Shown: piece by piece, positions 36,726-45,237 of the stretch
How positions within the stretch are numbered: position 1 is the stretch's first letter
How the letters are laid out: each line of letters starts with the position of its first letter
Assembly (NCBI GenBank): GCA_947502405.1
Contig: CANMZT010000005.1
Location: forward strand, 1-64,000
Direction: 5' to 3'
From: an uncultured Algibacter sp.
Lineage (GTDB): Bacteria > Bacteroidota > Bacteroidia > Flavobacteriales > Flavobacteriaceae
Length of the DNA: 64,000 bases
The notes under the pieces: generated by a model
What the model was told of the DNA's origin: nothing
Database searches by the model: none
What the model saw: the letters and a program-made list of their open reading frames with translations, nothing else
Position numbers and translations under genes: made by a program

Positions 36726-36800
36726 TTAAAATAAAAACGATTCAAATTCTTAATAATAGTAACAAATTAACATGAGCATAATCAAATACCCATCATCAAA

Positions 36801-37532
36801 TTATTTGAAAATCATAACTAAGCGTTCCGAGGTTTTTGCACTAAATTTATTCAATTTATAATCGCCAAAAACATCTAATAAATGTACGCCAGCCTCTTCA
36901 AAAAGCATCTCAAAATCAGCCAAAGTAAACCCGCGTACACGCTCCTGAAAATTGTATAATGTTCCCTCTGCTGTAAAAGTAATATCTTTTATAATATAAC
37001 CAGCATCCACATAACGTTTTAAGTTAAACTCAATATTATCAACCGTTTTTACTTCCTCAGGCACTAAATTATCTATTACAAACTCACTATTCATAAAATC
37101 AATAACCCCAAACCCCAAAGTATTTAAGTTAGCCTTTATAGCTTTAATTGTTTTCAAGTTATCTGCATCATCTTCAAAATAACCAAAGCTGGTAAATAAA
37201 TTAAAAACCGCATCAAATTGTTTATGGTAAGGCTTGCACATATTATGTACATCAAATTTCAAACGGTGGTTTTCAAATTGTTTAGCAAAATCTATACTAT
37301 TTTCGCTTAAATCTACCCCAGTAACATCATATCCAATTTTATTTAAATACCGCGCGTGTCTGCCTTTACCACAAGCTAAATCCAAAATTGTTCCATGCTC
37401 AGGGATGTTTAAATAGGCGGTAAGCGTGTCCATAAAAGCATGCGCTTCAGTATCATCTCTATCCTTATATAAAATATGGTAAAATGGTGTGTCAAACCAA
37501 GAAGTAAACCATTTAGAAGTATCGTTCGTCAT
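36801..37532 (-). CDS. Class I SAM-dependent methyltransferase
   Basis: A 243-aa Rossmann-fold methyltransferase. The SAM-binding motif I ILDLACGKGRHARYL lies near residues 49-63 and is followed by YDVTGVDLSENSIDFAKQF, where Asp binds the ribose. The acceptor is not identifiable; the sequence resembles small-molecule methyltransferases of Methyltransf_25/11 type. The C-terminal half (residues 150-243) has a beta-rich part, typical of this group. It diverges from the THUMP methyltransferase gene across a structured repeat. Confidence 0.88.
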   Translation of the reverse strand: MTNDTSKWFTSWFDTPFYHILYKDRDDTEAHAFMDTLTAYLNIPEHGTILDLACGKGRHARYLNKIGYDVTGVDLSENSIDFAKQFENHRLKFDVHNMCKPYHKQFDAVFNLFTSFGYFEDDADNLKTIKAIKANLNTLGFGVIDFMNSEFVIDNLVPEEVKTVDNIEFNLKRYVDAGYIIKDITFTAEGTLYNFQERVRGFTLADFEMLFEEAGVHLLDVFGDYKLNKFSAKTSERLVMIFK

Positions 37533-37542
37533 ATGTTTTTTT

Positions 37543-37647
37543 GGGGGTTACCACGCCCAAAAGCGTGGTCAGGCTTTCCGTTACAAGTCCTCGCTCTCCC
37601 GATAAATATCGGGAGAGCTGTGGGCTTTCCACTGCAATCCTTAACCC
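37543..37647 (+). repeat. Structured dispersed repeat, copy f
   Basis: The closing stem is GGGTTA (37545-37550) with TAACCC (37642-37647), another compensated variant. Arm 1 is CCACGC-CCAAAA-GCGTGG; arm 2 is the perfect 11-base stem GCTCTCCCGAT (37593-37603) with its complement at 37608-37618. The central CTTTCCGTTACAAGTCC is conserved. It lies between divergent genes. Confidence 0.8.
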
Positions 37648-37714
37648 ATTATCTGCTAATGCTAGTTAATTTGCGCAAAATTACATTATTTTTGCAACCT
37701 ATCAGACGAAAAAA

Positions 37715-38872
37715 ATGGAAGAAAATTTCAATATGGTAGCCAAAACGTTGTTTGGCTTTGAAGAACTCTTAGAAAAAGAACTTACCCAACTCGGTGCACA
37801 ACATGTAAAAAAAGGGGTGCGTAATGTGTCTTTTTCAGGCGATAAAGGCTTTATGTATAAAGCCAATTTGGGTTTGCGTACAGCCATTAAAATATTGAAA
37901 CCTATTCACACATTTAACGTTAATAGCGAGCAAGATTTATACAAAAAAATCTATGCTATGGATTGGAGTACATATTTAAAACCAACAGGATCTTTGGCTA
38001 TAGATGCTACAATCCATTCAGATTTGTTTTCACATTCCCTTTACATTGCCCAAAAAACCAAAGATGCTATAGTCGATAAATTTAGAGATACTGATGGCCA
38101 ACGTCCAAACGTAGATTTAAAATTTCCAGATCTTAAAATAAATGTCCATATCGATAGGCGTAAATGTACTATATCTTTAGACTCCTCAGGAGATTCTCTA
38201 CATAAACGCGGATACAAAACCGCTACTAATATTGCACCCATAAACGAAGTGTTGGCAGCAGGACTTATTATGCTTTCTGGTTGGGACGGACAATCCAATT
38301 TTATGGACCCCATGTGTGGTTCGGGAACCATGCTTATAGAAGCAGCAATGATAGCCTGTAACATACCACCAAACCTAATGCGAAAAGAATTCGCATTCGA
38401 GCGATGGCAAGATTGGGATGTCGATTTATTTGAAAAAATAGAAGAATCGCTACTCGGAAAAACTCGAGACTTTCATCATAAAATTATAGGTTACGATAAA
38501 GCACCAAGTGCCGTAGCTAAAGCCAGAGATAATGTAAAAAACGCCCAATTAGATGATTTTATTGAGGTTAAGCATGAAGATTTTTTTAAAACCCAAAAAG
38601 GCGGCGATGAAAAACTCCACATGGTATTTAACCCACCATACGGCGAGCGTTTAAATATCGATATGGAAGAGTTTTATGCCAACATTGGCGATACGCTCAA
38701 ACAAAACTACCCAGGCACTGATGCTTGGTTCATCACATCAAACCTTGATGCATTAAAACATGTAGGCTTACGCCCCTCAAGAAAAATACAACTCTATAAC
38801 GCTAAATTAGAATCACGTTTAGTAAAGTACGTGATGTACGAGGGTAGTAAAAAAGGGAAGTACATGAAGTAA
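37715..38872 (+). CDS. THUMP-domain RNA guanine-N2-methyltransferase (RlmL/YpsC type)
   Basis: A 385-aa RNA methyltransferase. Residues 1-160 form the ferredoxin-like and THUMP RNA-binding part. The Rossmann part follows with DPMCGSGTMLIEAAM from about residue 198 (SAM binding) and the catalytic NPPYGERL near 305, the N6-adenine/N2-guanine methylase type motif of UPF0020 proteins. The E. coli homologue RlmL methylates G2445 of 23S rRNA. The present protein lacks the second (RlmK) domain, like the shorter forms in many Bacteroidota. Confidence 0.92.
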   Translation: MEENFNMVAKTLFGFEELLEKELTQLGAQHVKKGVRNVSFSGDKGFMYKANLGLRTAIKILKPIHTFNVNSEQDLYKKIYAMDWSTYLKPTGSLAIDATIHSDLFSHSLYIAQKTKDAIVDKFRDTDGQRPNVDLKFPDLKINVHIDRRKCTISLDSSGDSLHKRGYKTATNIAPINEVLAAGLIMLSGWDGQSNFMDPMCGSGTMLIEAAMIACNIPPNLMRKEFAFERWQDWDVDLFEKIEESLLGKTRDFHHKIIGYDKAPSAVAKARDNVKNAQLDDFIEVKHEDFFKTQKGGDEKLHMVFNPPYGERLNIDMEEFYANIGDTLKQNYPGTDAWFITSNLDALKHVGLRPSRKIQLYNAKLESRLVKYVMYEGSKKGKYMK

Positions 38873-38892
38873 TTCCTGAGAACACAGGAATT
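38871..38892. repeat. Short hairpin right after the THUMP methyltransferase gene
   Basis: AATTCCTG and CAGGAATT pair over a six-base loop, beginning inside the stop codon. It has the same stem as the hairpins at 35972 and 36025. No long T-run follows. Confidence 0.6.
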
Positions 38893-39062
38893 CCATCCAT
38901 CAAAACGTTATTGCAAGGTACGAATTTGGTAATACCATGTACTTAGATGTTGTGTCTATTTTAGGTGTTGTTTGGTGATATGTTTTTAGTTTTAAATGTA
39001 AAGTGCTGTTTTATAAATAATTGTTAGACGCCACTTAGTTATAAACTAGTGATATAGAGGAG

Positions 39063-39584
39063 TTATTCTAAAGCTATTGAGTAAAGAATAGCTTCAAATG
39101 ATGATAGCCTTAGTGCATCAATTTGAAGTTCTGATACATCAATAGTTACCTCTGCTATACCAGTCGGAATTTCATCATTAGTATTTAGTTCTTCAATAAC
39201 ATTTCCGTCATTAATAATTTGAAAAGAGGTACAACCATTGCCACAATTGTTGAATAAAGAAACAGTTATACTGGAAATGCCATTAATAGCATCTAGATTA
39301 AGTACAATCGAGCTAGGGTTATTACCACTGTCTGGATAGGCAATTGAAATACCATCAATTCCCTGTTCATTTGATGTAACTCGATATGTAGTGAAATTAT
39401 ATCCTTGTTTGGAAAATGAGGTATCATCTACCTCTATGTTTACTCCTGTCGTTAAATCAATGTTTACCGGAGAGAAAGGAGTCTCACTCTCACTCTCATT
39501 ATCGTTATCACTAGAGCATAGGGCTAGAGGTAAGTACAATAGGGTTATAAATAAGAATTTGTAACTGAATAATAGCGTTTTCAT
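39063..39584 (-). CDS. Hypothetical lipoprotein, 173 aa
   Basis: A lipoprotein of unknown function. The lipobox LALC puts the anchor Cys near residue 23, and the residues after it are strongly acidic (SSDNDNESESE), typical of the surface-export signal of Bacteroidota lipoproteins. The rest is beta-rich and low in charge (VNIEVDDTSFSKQGYNFTTY; SSIVLNLDAINGISSITVSL), suggesting a jelly-roll-like fold. Two cysteines in NNCGNGCTS near residue 114 may form a disulfide. Next to another lipoprotein gene (30-base gap), with which it may share a transcript. Confidence 0.75.
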   Translation of the reverse strand: MKTLLFSYKFLFITLLYLPLALCSSDNDNESESETPFSPVNIDLTTGVNIEVDDTSFSKQGYNFTTYRVTSNEQGIDGISIAYPDSGNNPSSIVLNLDAINGISSITVSLFNNCGNGCTSFQIINDGNVIEELNTNDEIPTGIAEVTIDVSELQIDALRLSSFEAILYSIALE

Positions 39585-39614
39585 GGATTTTAAATTTTAG
39601 GTTTAGTATTTGCT

Positions 39615-40130
39615 TTAAAAGTTTGGAATTCTGTGATAGCTTATAAATTCAGGTACAGCAGAAATAAACCAACCATTGTCTGATTTATTCAGAGCCCATA
39701 GATTGATTTGCCCCACATGCTCATCGGTGGTAAATTCAAGACGAACTTTATTAAGTTGAATGCCATCCTCAAAAGTTTTGTATGTGATTTTTGAAAATTT
39801 AGCACTGCTCCAATCGGTTAAACCTTTTGCGGATGCCTTTTTTAAAATTTTATCAAAGGACTCCAGTCGATTAGGTTTATACTCATTAAAGGATTGCATC
39901 TGTTGGTTTTTGTCATAAGGCATACGTTTACCATTAGCGACCAAATAATCAACTTCATTTTCACTGTAGAGATAGTTGTGATATAGAGCTTTATCATTTT
40001 CTTTCAACGCATAAAGAATGGTTCTTCCTAAATCTTCTGGTGTTGCGTTGCCAGCGTCACCCGAAGAACAAGATTGAATAAAAATGCTGACAATAAAGAG
40101 AGGCAAGAGTATATAGAATAGTTTTTTCAT
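39615..40130 (-). CDS. Hypothetical lipoprotein, about 171 aa
   Basis: An exported lipoprotein, with lipobox Cys near residue 21 (FIQSCSSGDAG). I chose the ATG at 40130 (MKKLFYILL) over the longer frame that begins at 40151. The mature part begins with ATPEDLGRTILYALKENDKA, a helix typical of small DUF4878-like periplasmic domains, and continues as an alpha+beta fold ending VPEFISYHRIPNF. No family is assigned with confidence. It lies between the exported RidA gene and another lipoprotein gene on the same strand. Confidence 0.75.
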   Translation of the reverse strand: MKKLFYILLPLFIVSIFIQSCSSGDAGNATPEDLGRTILYALKENDKALYHNYLYSENEVDYLVANGKRMPYDKNQQMQSFNEYKPNRLESFDKILKKASAKGLTDWSSAKFSKITYKTFEDGIQLNKVRLEFTTDEHVGQINLWALNKSDNGWFISAVPEFISYHRIPNF

Positions 40131-40206
40131 ATTATGAAAACTTTGTTTCAATTAGCTTAAAATTACTTGTTTTTTAAATCAATCCTTTGTTGTGCGTTTG
40201 TACTTT

Positions 40207-40725
40207 TTATTCAGATTTATGTACTTCAAGTTCAATTTCTATCATAAATTCAGGTAATGCTAAACCCTTTACTTCAAGCCAAGTTCCAGTTGGGAATCCG
40301 TTTTTATAAACTTCAGCTCTATATGCTGATTTTTCTAGCATTTGTACCATATCAGTTGTGAAAACGTCTTCTTTAACTACATCGTCAAATGTGCAACCAA
40401 AATGTTTTAATATTCTTTCCAAATCAGTATAACAGTTTTTCATCTGTTGTTCTATATCACCAACAGCGGTTGGATTTCCTTCATCGTCCATACTTACTGC
40501 TCCAGAAATTTTAATACTATTTCCAATTTTCACGGCGTGGGAATATCCGTAAGCTTTTTCCACTTCTGGTCTCAAGAGAAAATATTCAGGTTTCTCTGAT
40601 TCAACTATTACCTCTTTTTCAACTTTTTGAGTTTCTTCCTTTTGTTTTTGTTCACAGCTTTGTAATCCAAAAGTCAATATACAGAGTGTTGCTAGTAAAG
40701 TCAGTCGGTTGGTTATTTTTTTCAT
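40207..40725 (-). CDS. Lipoprotein with RidA-like (YjgF) domain lacking the catalytic Arg
   Basis: A 172-aa protein in which a RidA fold (about residues 50-170) is preceded by a lipoprotein signal with Cys near residue 24 (LQSCEQKQKEE). RidA enzymes hydrolyse enamine/imine intermediates in the cytosol; the catalytic arginine lies in a P-x-R-x-x-V block. Here the equivalent stretch is FPTGTWLEVKGLALPE, with no Arg, so the imine deaminase activity is not expected. The rest of the fold is recognisable (IKISGAVSMDDEGNP, QMKNCYTDLERILKHFGCTFDDVV). A divergent, membrane-anchored Rid protein is unusual. Confidence 0.85.
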   Translation of the reverse strand: MKKITNRLTLLATLCILTFGLQSCEQKQKEETQKVEKEVIVESEKPEYFLLRPEVEKAYGYSHAVKIGNSIKISGAVSMDDEGNPTAVGDIEQQMKNCYTDLERILKHFGCTFDDVVKEDVFTTDMVQMLEKSAYRAEVYKNGFPTGTWLEVKGLALPEFMIEIELEVHKSE

Positions 40726-40796
40726 AATCTTAATTGTTTAATGCCTACTTTGGTCGGTTGTCGGCTTTCCCGTTTTATTTTGAAATCTGTTTTTCT

Positions 40797-40838
40797 CGTT
40801 TAACGCTAGCGTATAAGATTAATAGCCGATTTTAAACG
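40797..40838. repeat. Nested palindrome upstream of the exported RidA gene
   Basis: CGTTTAA (40797-40803) pairs with TTAAACG (40832-40838), and inside it GCTA (40805-40808) pairs with TAGC (40823-40826). The bulged double stem recalls integron attC-like sites, but no integrase of that type was seen. It is part of the 313-base gap 40726-41038, which contains no gene that I can support. Confidence 0.3.
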
Positions 40839-40861
40839 TTACAAAGTTTTTAATAGTGTGT

Positions 40862-40908
40862 ATTTTGTATATCAATATTCAACATATTCCAATTTTGATA
40901 TACAAAAT
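40862..40908. repeat. Perfect 14-base inverted repeat
   Basis: ATTTTGTATATCAA (40862-40875) and its complement (40895-40908) flank a 19-base spacer. It may be an operator or a hairpin between the DUF6048 and RidA-like genes. No T-run follows on either strand. Confidence 0.5.
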
Positions 40909-41038
40909 GCATAGCTCAAAAAATTAATTAATATAGGTTGTGCAAGCCCTCACTAATTAAAAGTTGAATTGTTTAATTAATAATCTGTATTAAATTGATA
41001 AAAGCCAATTCATATCCCTCTTTTTTAAATATAAACTG

Positions 41039-41770
41039 TTATTTAGCCTTTTTATAAAGCGGAATCCTGTAAGATAAAAAATAACTGTATCCAGCGCCAA
41101 TACGGCTACTATCATAAGTTTTTCCAAAACCAGGAATGTAAACATTATCAAAGTTATCAGGGATAGTTTGCGAAGCTGATATTTTTAACTGTACGTTTAA
41201 GCCTATATAAAGATTGTTGAGTAATTCAGCCTTAATACCTAATATGATTTCTGCCCAAAACGCGGTAAGTCCTGTAAGTTCTTGTTTGTCTTCAGAGGTT
41301 AGTTGTGGTGCCCAATATTGGTCTGTGCTGTATACTGTAAAACTATTTAAATCATGACTAAAGGTACTGGCTCCAACTCGAAAACCAGCATATATCATGT
41401 TGTCCATATCTAACCAGTTTTGATACATATTGATGTCTATACCCCCTTTTATATAGCTTCCTTTGGTTGTAATATCTAAAAAATCTGTTATTGTATTTTT
41501 TTCTTCAAAACCAATTTCTCCAGCGATATATAATTTTTCTTTTAAGCGGTAATCTGCCATAACTTCAAAGCCAGAGTAATCATCATCAAAAGATGATCTT
41601 ATAAGCTTACCTATATCTCCACCAATACGAAGTCCGTATTTTAGTTGAATTTTAGTTGAATCCTTTGTAGTACTTACAATGCTATCATTTTGTGCATTTA
41701 CAAACACACAAAAAAGAAACAGAGATAAAAAACTACTAATGCGCAATACTAAAGTGTGCTGCTGTCTCAT
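41039..41770 (-). CDS. DUF6048 family protein, exported
   Basis: A 243-aa protein with a signal peptide (FVNAQND, cleaved near residue 26) and a beta-barrel-like mature part with alternating polar and hydrophobic strands (RIGGDIGKLI, MVMADYRLKE-like, IYAGFRVGAST, YIGLNVQLKIS). It fits DUF6048, a family confined to Bacteroidota, and probably lies in the outer membrane. It overlaps the DUF6452 gene by 35 bases, and the order rlmD, DUF6452, DUF6048 is a recurring one in Flavobacteriaceae. The function is unknown. Confidence 0.85.
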   Translation of the reverse strand: MRQQHTLVLRISSFLSLFLFCVFVNAQNDSIVSTTKDSTKIQLKYGLRIGGDIGKLIRSSFDDDYSGFEVMADYRLKEKLYIAGEIGFEEKNTITDFLDITTKGSYIKGGIDINMYQNWLDMDNMIYAGFRVGASTFSHDLNSFTVYSTDQYWAPQLTSEDKQELTGLTAFWAEIILGIKAELLNNLYIGLNVQLKISASQTIPDNFDNVYIPGFGKTYDSSRIGAGYSYFLSYRIPLYKKAK

Positions 41771-42290
41771 TTTCTATAGATTGGTTATCAGTTAAAGGTG
41801 TTCTGGAAAGCATCCATCTCCCATCATTATTAACATCTTCAATGGTAAGGGTTACATTTCTAAAAACGGTTTTAAAGCCACATGCTCGAGATACAAAAAC
41901 TTGCTCTCTTGTATAATTAATTATAATTCTGTCGTAATTACCATCAATTCTATCATCGTCAGGGTTGTCTGGAGTACCATTGTCATTATTACTAGCGCCT
42001 TGTATAAGAATATATTCTGTGGTATTATCAGTTGTTTTAAGTGGTAAAATAAGGTCATCCGTATCTGCAAAAACATAATTGGGTAATGGGTCATCCAAAA
42101 GCGTATCGTTTTCAACACCAACTACTACTAAATCAAATACATTTTTTGGGTTATCTTGATTTGCAGCATCAAATAGATTTATTAATAATCGGGGTGTGGT
42201 TGGTGTTGAAGCAGGACAGATATCATCACGCTCGCAACTGTAGTTTCCAATCACAATTAAAATTAAAATAAGCAGGCTAATTTTTTTCAT
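41736..42290 (-). CDS. DUF6452 family lipoprotein
   Basis: A 184-aa lipoprotein with anchor Cys near residue 19 (NYSCERDDICP), followed by acidic residues as in surface-exported lipoproteins. The mature part is beta-rich, with TTPRLLINLFDAANQ near residues 32-46. It fits DUF6452, found in Bacteroidota next to rlmD and DUF6048 genes, as here. The gene starts 8 bases after the rlmD stop and overlaps the next gene by 35 bases, so the three are probably one operon. The function is not known; an assembly or partner role with the DUF6048 barrel is possible. Confidence 0.85.
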   Translation of the reverse strand: MKKISLLILILIVIGNYSCERDDICPASTPTTPRLLINLFDAANQDNPKNVFDLVVVGVENDTLLDDPLPNYVFADTDDLILPLKTTDNTTEYILIQGASNNDNGTPDNPDDDRIDGNYDRIIINYTREQVFVSRACGFKTVFRNVTLTIEDVNNDGRWMLSRTPLTDNQSIENETAAHFSIAH

Positions 42291-42298
42291 GAATTTTA

Positions 42299-43714
42299 TT
42301 ATCGCTTTTCCAAAAGTACAACATTTTCCACATGAAATGTTTGTGGAAACATATCTACTGCTTGGGTTTTTATAATTTTATAAGTAGCATCCATTAATGC
42401 TAAATCTCTAGCTTGAGTTGCGCTATTACAACTCACATAAACTACACGCTTTGGTGCAATATTTAAAATTTGTTGTACCACATCTTTATGCATACCATCA
42501 CGAGGTGGATCGGTAATAATAACATCAGGTTGTCCATGGGTTTCAATAAATTCGGTATTAAAAACCTGTTTCATATCGCCAACAAAGAATTCAACGTTAT
42601 TTATGTTGTTTAATTGTGCATTTTCTTTAGCTGCAGTTATCGCATCAGGAACAGATTCAACACCAACAACTTTTTTAGCTTGTTTTGAAACAAATTGTGC
42701 AATAGTACCAGTGCCTGTATATAAATCATAAACTAATTCATCTCCAGTTAAACCAGCAAAATCTCGTGTGATTTTATAAAGCTCAAAAGCTTGGTTAGAG
42801 TTGGTTTGGTAAAATGATTTTGCATTAATCTTAAACTTTAAACCTTCCATCTCTTCAAAAATATGGTCGGTTCCTTTGTAGCAAATTACGTCTTGGTCGT
42901 AAATAGTATCATTAGCTTTTCCGTTAATAACATATTGCAAAGAAGTAATTTCAGGGAAAGTTTTAGCAATAAAATCAAGTAATAATTCGCGTTTTACTTT
43001 ATCGTCTTTAAAAAACTGAATCATTACCATTATATCTCCCGTACTTGAGGTGCGAATCATCATAGTTCGTAACAGCCCTGTTTGATTTCTGGTGTTGAAG
43101 AACTCTAAACCGTTTTCAATAGCAAAAGTTTTAACCGCGTTTCTGATAGCGTTTGAAGGATTAGCTTGTAAATGACATTTTTTTATATCTAAAATTTTAT
43201 CCCACATTCCAGGAATATGGAAACCTAAAGCATTTTTATCGCCTAAATCTTTATCAGATTGAATTTCTTCAAGGGTTAACCAACGGCTATCACTAAAAGA
43301 GAATTCCATTTTATTTCTGTAAAAATACTGTTCTGCAGAACCTAAAATAGGGGTTACCTCAGGGAGTTCTATGTGTCCAATTCGTGTTAAGTTATTAGTA
43401 ACTTCTTTTTGTTTATAAAATAACTGATGTTCATAGGCCATATCTTGCCATTTGCAACCACCACAGGTACCAAAATGTTCACAAGCTGGTTCTGTTCTTT
43501 TTTCAGAAAGTTTATGAAAAATTGTGGCTTTACCTTCGTAATAAGCTTTACGCTTTTTAAACGTTTGTACATCCACCACATCTCCAGGTACTGCATTTGG
43601 TAAAAAAATCACTTTACCATCTGGAGCCTTAGCTATGGTTTTTCCTTTTGCACCAGCATCAATTACTTCTACATTTTCAAAAATTTGCTTTCTCTGTTTT
43701 CTTCTTCTAGACAT
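42299..43714 (-). CDS. rlmD: 23S rRNA (uracil-C5)-methyltransferase RlmD
   Basis: Methylates U1939-type uracil in 23S rRNA at C5. The 471-aa protein starts at the ATG at 43714 (MSRRRKQRKQ); the open frame extends further upstream without a better start. A TRAM RNA-binding domain (residues 11-65) is followed by the 4Fe-4S cysteines Cys78, Cys84 and Cys87 (CEHFGTCGGCKWQ) and a later KKCHLQ. The SAM fold has YDLYTGTGTIAQF, DPPRDGM and the catalytic Cys in VYVSCNSATQARDL. First gene of a probable three-gene operon with DUF6452 and DUF6048. Confidence 0.95.
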   Translation of the reverse strand: MSRRRKQRKQIFENVEVIDAGAKGKTIAKAPDGKVIFLPNAVPGDVVDVQTFKKRKAYYEGKATIFHKLSEKRTEPACEHFGTCGGCKWQDMAYEHQLFYKQKEVTNNLTRIGHIELPEVTPILGSAEQYFYRNKMEFSFSDSRWLTLEEIQSDKDLGDKNALGFHIPGMWDKILDIKKCHLQANPSNAIRNAVKTFAIENGLEFFNTRNQTGLLRTMMIRTSSTGDIMVMIQFFKDDKVKRELLLDFIAKTFPEITSLQYVINGKANDTIYDQDVICYKGTDHIFEEMEGLKFKINAKSFYQTNSNQAFELYKITRDFAGLTGDELVYDLYTGTGTIAQFVSKQAKKVVGVESVPDAITAAKENAQLNNINNVEFFVGDMKQVFNTEFIETHGQPDVIITDPPRDGMHKDVVQQILNIAPKRVVYVSCNSATQARDLALMDATYKIIKTQAVDMFPQTFHVENVVLLEKR

Positions 43715-43823
43715 GCTGCAAAAATAATAATAGCAACAAATTAAATGTAGGTAAATAGAATTATCTTTAAAAAACTTCAAAATAAAATGAACCTTTTTAA
43801 TTTTTTATTGTCTTTAGAGTAAT

Positions 43824-44303
43824 ATGCAGGTTATAAATATCCATAAACGAATCATTAATCAGCCCAAACCCAAAGTCGTTAATTTGTTAAAAACACTTTC
43901 AACAAAACACGATAAAGTTTGGCCTAAAGACAATTGGCCCGCAATGCGATTTAAAAACGGATTGAAAGTAGGAGCCAAAGGAGGGCACGGTATAATAAGA
44001 TATTCAGTTGAAGCTATAGATATTGAAGAAGGAGTAGTGTTTAGATTTTTGAAACCTGAGGGCTTTAATGGAATTCATAAATTTGAAATTAAAGCGATGG
44101 ATGCAAAATCAACTGAAGTAAAGCACAGTATTATTATGAAAACCGAAGGATTAGCAACATTAAAATGGGTTTTCGTGATACTATGGCTGCATGATGCTTT
44201 AATTGAAAATGCTTTTGATACTATTGAGAACAATTTTTTAGAGACGAAGAAATTTACAACATGGAGTTTTTGGGTGCGTATTTGGAGATATATTCTAAAA
44301 TAA
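43824..44303 (+). CDS. SRPBCC-like protein (polyketide cyclase/START fold)
   Basis: A 159-aa soluble protein that fits the SRPBCC fold: a first strand and helix (IHKRIINQPKPKVVNLL), a central beta-sheet with VGAKGGHGIIRYSVEAID and VVFRFLKPEGFNGIHKFEI, and a long C-terminal helix (LIENAFDTIENNF). These proteins bind hydrophobic ligands in an open pocket; the ligand cannot be predicted. Its TAA stop is directly followed by the GTG start of an ECF sigma factor gene, so it is the first gene of a three-gene unit. The product may act as a sensor or simply be cotranscribed. Confidence 0.75.
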   Translation: MQVINIHKRIINQPKPKVVNLLKTLSTKHDKVWPKDNWPAMRFKNGLKVGAKGGHGIIRYSVEAIDIEEGVVFRFLKPEGFNGIHKFEIKAMDAKSTEVKHSIIMKTEGLATLKWVFVILWLHDALIENAFDTIENNFLETKKFTTWSFWVRIWRYILK

Positions 44304-44855
44304 GTGAATAAAAAGACAATTATTGATGGTGTTTTGGTAACTCGGTTTCAATCGGGAGACAATAAAGCTATGGCTCTATTGGTAAAACGATGGCATAAAA
44401 CATTTTGTGAGAAGGCTTACTGGTTAGTAAAAGATGTTGATGTGGCAAAAGATATAGCACAGGATAGTTGGAGCATTGTTGTATTGAAAATAAATAATTT
44501 AAAGAATCCTGAGAGCTTTGGGAGTTGGGCTTTACGCATTGTTTATACTAAATCGTTGGATTGGTTAAAGGTAAATAAACGAAAACAATATAACCTTGCG
44601 GATTATAAATATAAGCAAGAGATTGATAACCTAGAGTCATTTGATAATGAAGCAATAAAAACTAAATTAATAATAACCATAAGAACGCTTTCTAAACAGC
44701 AGCAGCAAGTTATTCAGCTGTTTTATGTAGAAGATTATTCATTAAAAGATATAGCTAAAACTTTAAACATATCTGTTGGGACGGCTAAATCGCGCTTATT
44801 TCATGCGAGAGAAAAATTAAAGCAAATTTTAAAACATAACGATTATGAAAACTAA
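44304..44855 (+). CDS. ECF-type RNA polymerase sigma factor
   Basis: A 183-aa alternative sigma factor with a GTG start immediately after the SRPBCC gene. Region 2 is seen in AMALLVKRWHKTFCEKAYW through AKDIAQDSWSIVVLKINNL (about residues 20-65); region 4 in LSKQQQQVIQLFYVEDYSLKD followed by IAKTLNISVGTAKSRLFHAREKLK (about 127-175), a helix-turn-helix that reads the -35 element. It belongs to the group 4 sigma factors. No classic transmembrane anti-sigma factor is encoded next to it; the following DUF6768 membrane protein is the best candidate partner. Confidence 0.93.
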   Translation: MNKKTIIDGVLVTRFQSGDNKAMALLVKRWHKTFCEKAYWLVKDVDVAKDIAQDSWSIVVLKINNLKNPESFGSWALRIVYTKSLDWLKVNKRKQYNLADYKYKQEIDNLESFDNEAIKTKLIITIRTLSKQQQQVIQLFYVEDYSLKDIAKTLNISVGTAKSRLFHAREKLKQILKHNDYEN

Positions 44856-45234
44856 TATGGAAGACATTGATAAATTGATTAAAGAAACCTTAACAGCTGA
44901 AGAAGCTAAGTTTTATGATGAATTAGACGAACAAAATGTGCTACAAATGATATGGGGTATGTTTAAAGGCAAAAACAAATGGATTATGTATATGATGAAT
45001 GTTATGACCTTGATTTTCTTTGGACTTTTTATTTATTGTTTGATTGAATTTTTTAAAGCTGAAATTACTTTTGATATGATTAAATGGGCTACAGGTAGTG
45101 TTCTTTTTTTACTAGGCGTAAGTATGTTAAAAGTTTTTGCTTGGATGCAAATGGATAAGAATGCTTTGTTAAGAGAAATGAAACGATTAGAGATACAAAT
45201 TTCTTCATTATCTAGTAAAACAGAGAGTAATTAA
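44845..45234 (+). CDS. DUF6768 membrane protein next to the ECF sigma factor
   Basis: A 129-aa protein with two transmembrane segments (about residues 50-70 and 80-100) and charged ends. The N terminus DIDKLIKETLTAEEAKFYDELDE is a helix typical of DUF6768. A second ATG at 44857 (MEDIDKL) would also fit. The gene overlaps the sigma factor gene by 11 bases and is therefore coupled to it. Such position and topology suggest it may bind and hold the sigma factor at the membrane, though this role has not been shown for the family. Confidence 0.8.
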   Translation: MKTNMEDIDKLIKETLTAEEAKFYDELDEQNVLQMIWGMFKGKNKWIMYMMNVMTLIFFGLFIYCLIEFFKAEITFDMIKWATGSVLFLLGVSMLKVFAWMQMDKNALLREMKRLEIQISSLSSKTESN

Positions 45235-45237
45235 AAA

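Noticed and set aside
38893-39062. Remnant gene between the THUMP methyltransferase and lipoprotein genes
   Set aside because: No frame of useful length or recognisable protein fragment in this 170-base gap.
40862-40908. Palindrome as terminator of the DUF6048 gene
   Set aside because: No T-run follows the stem on the minus strand, so it is listed as a plain inverted repeat.
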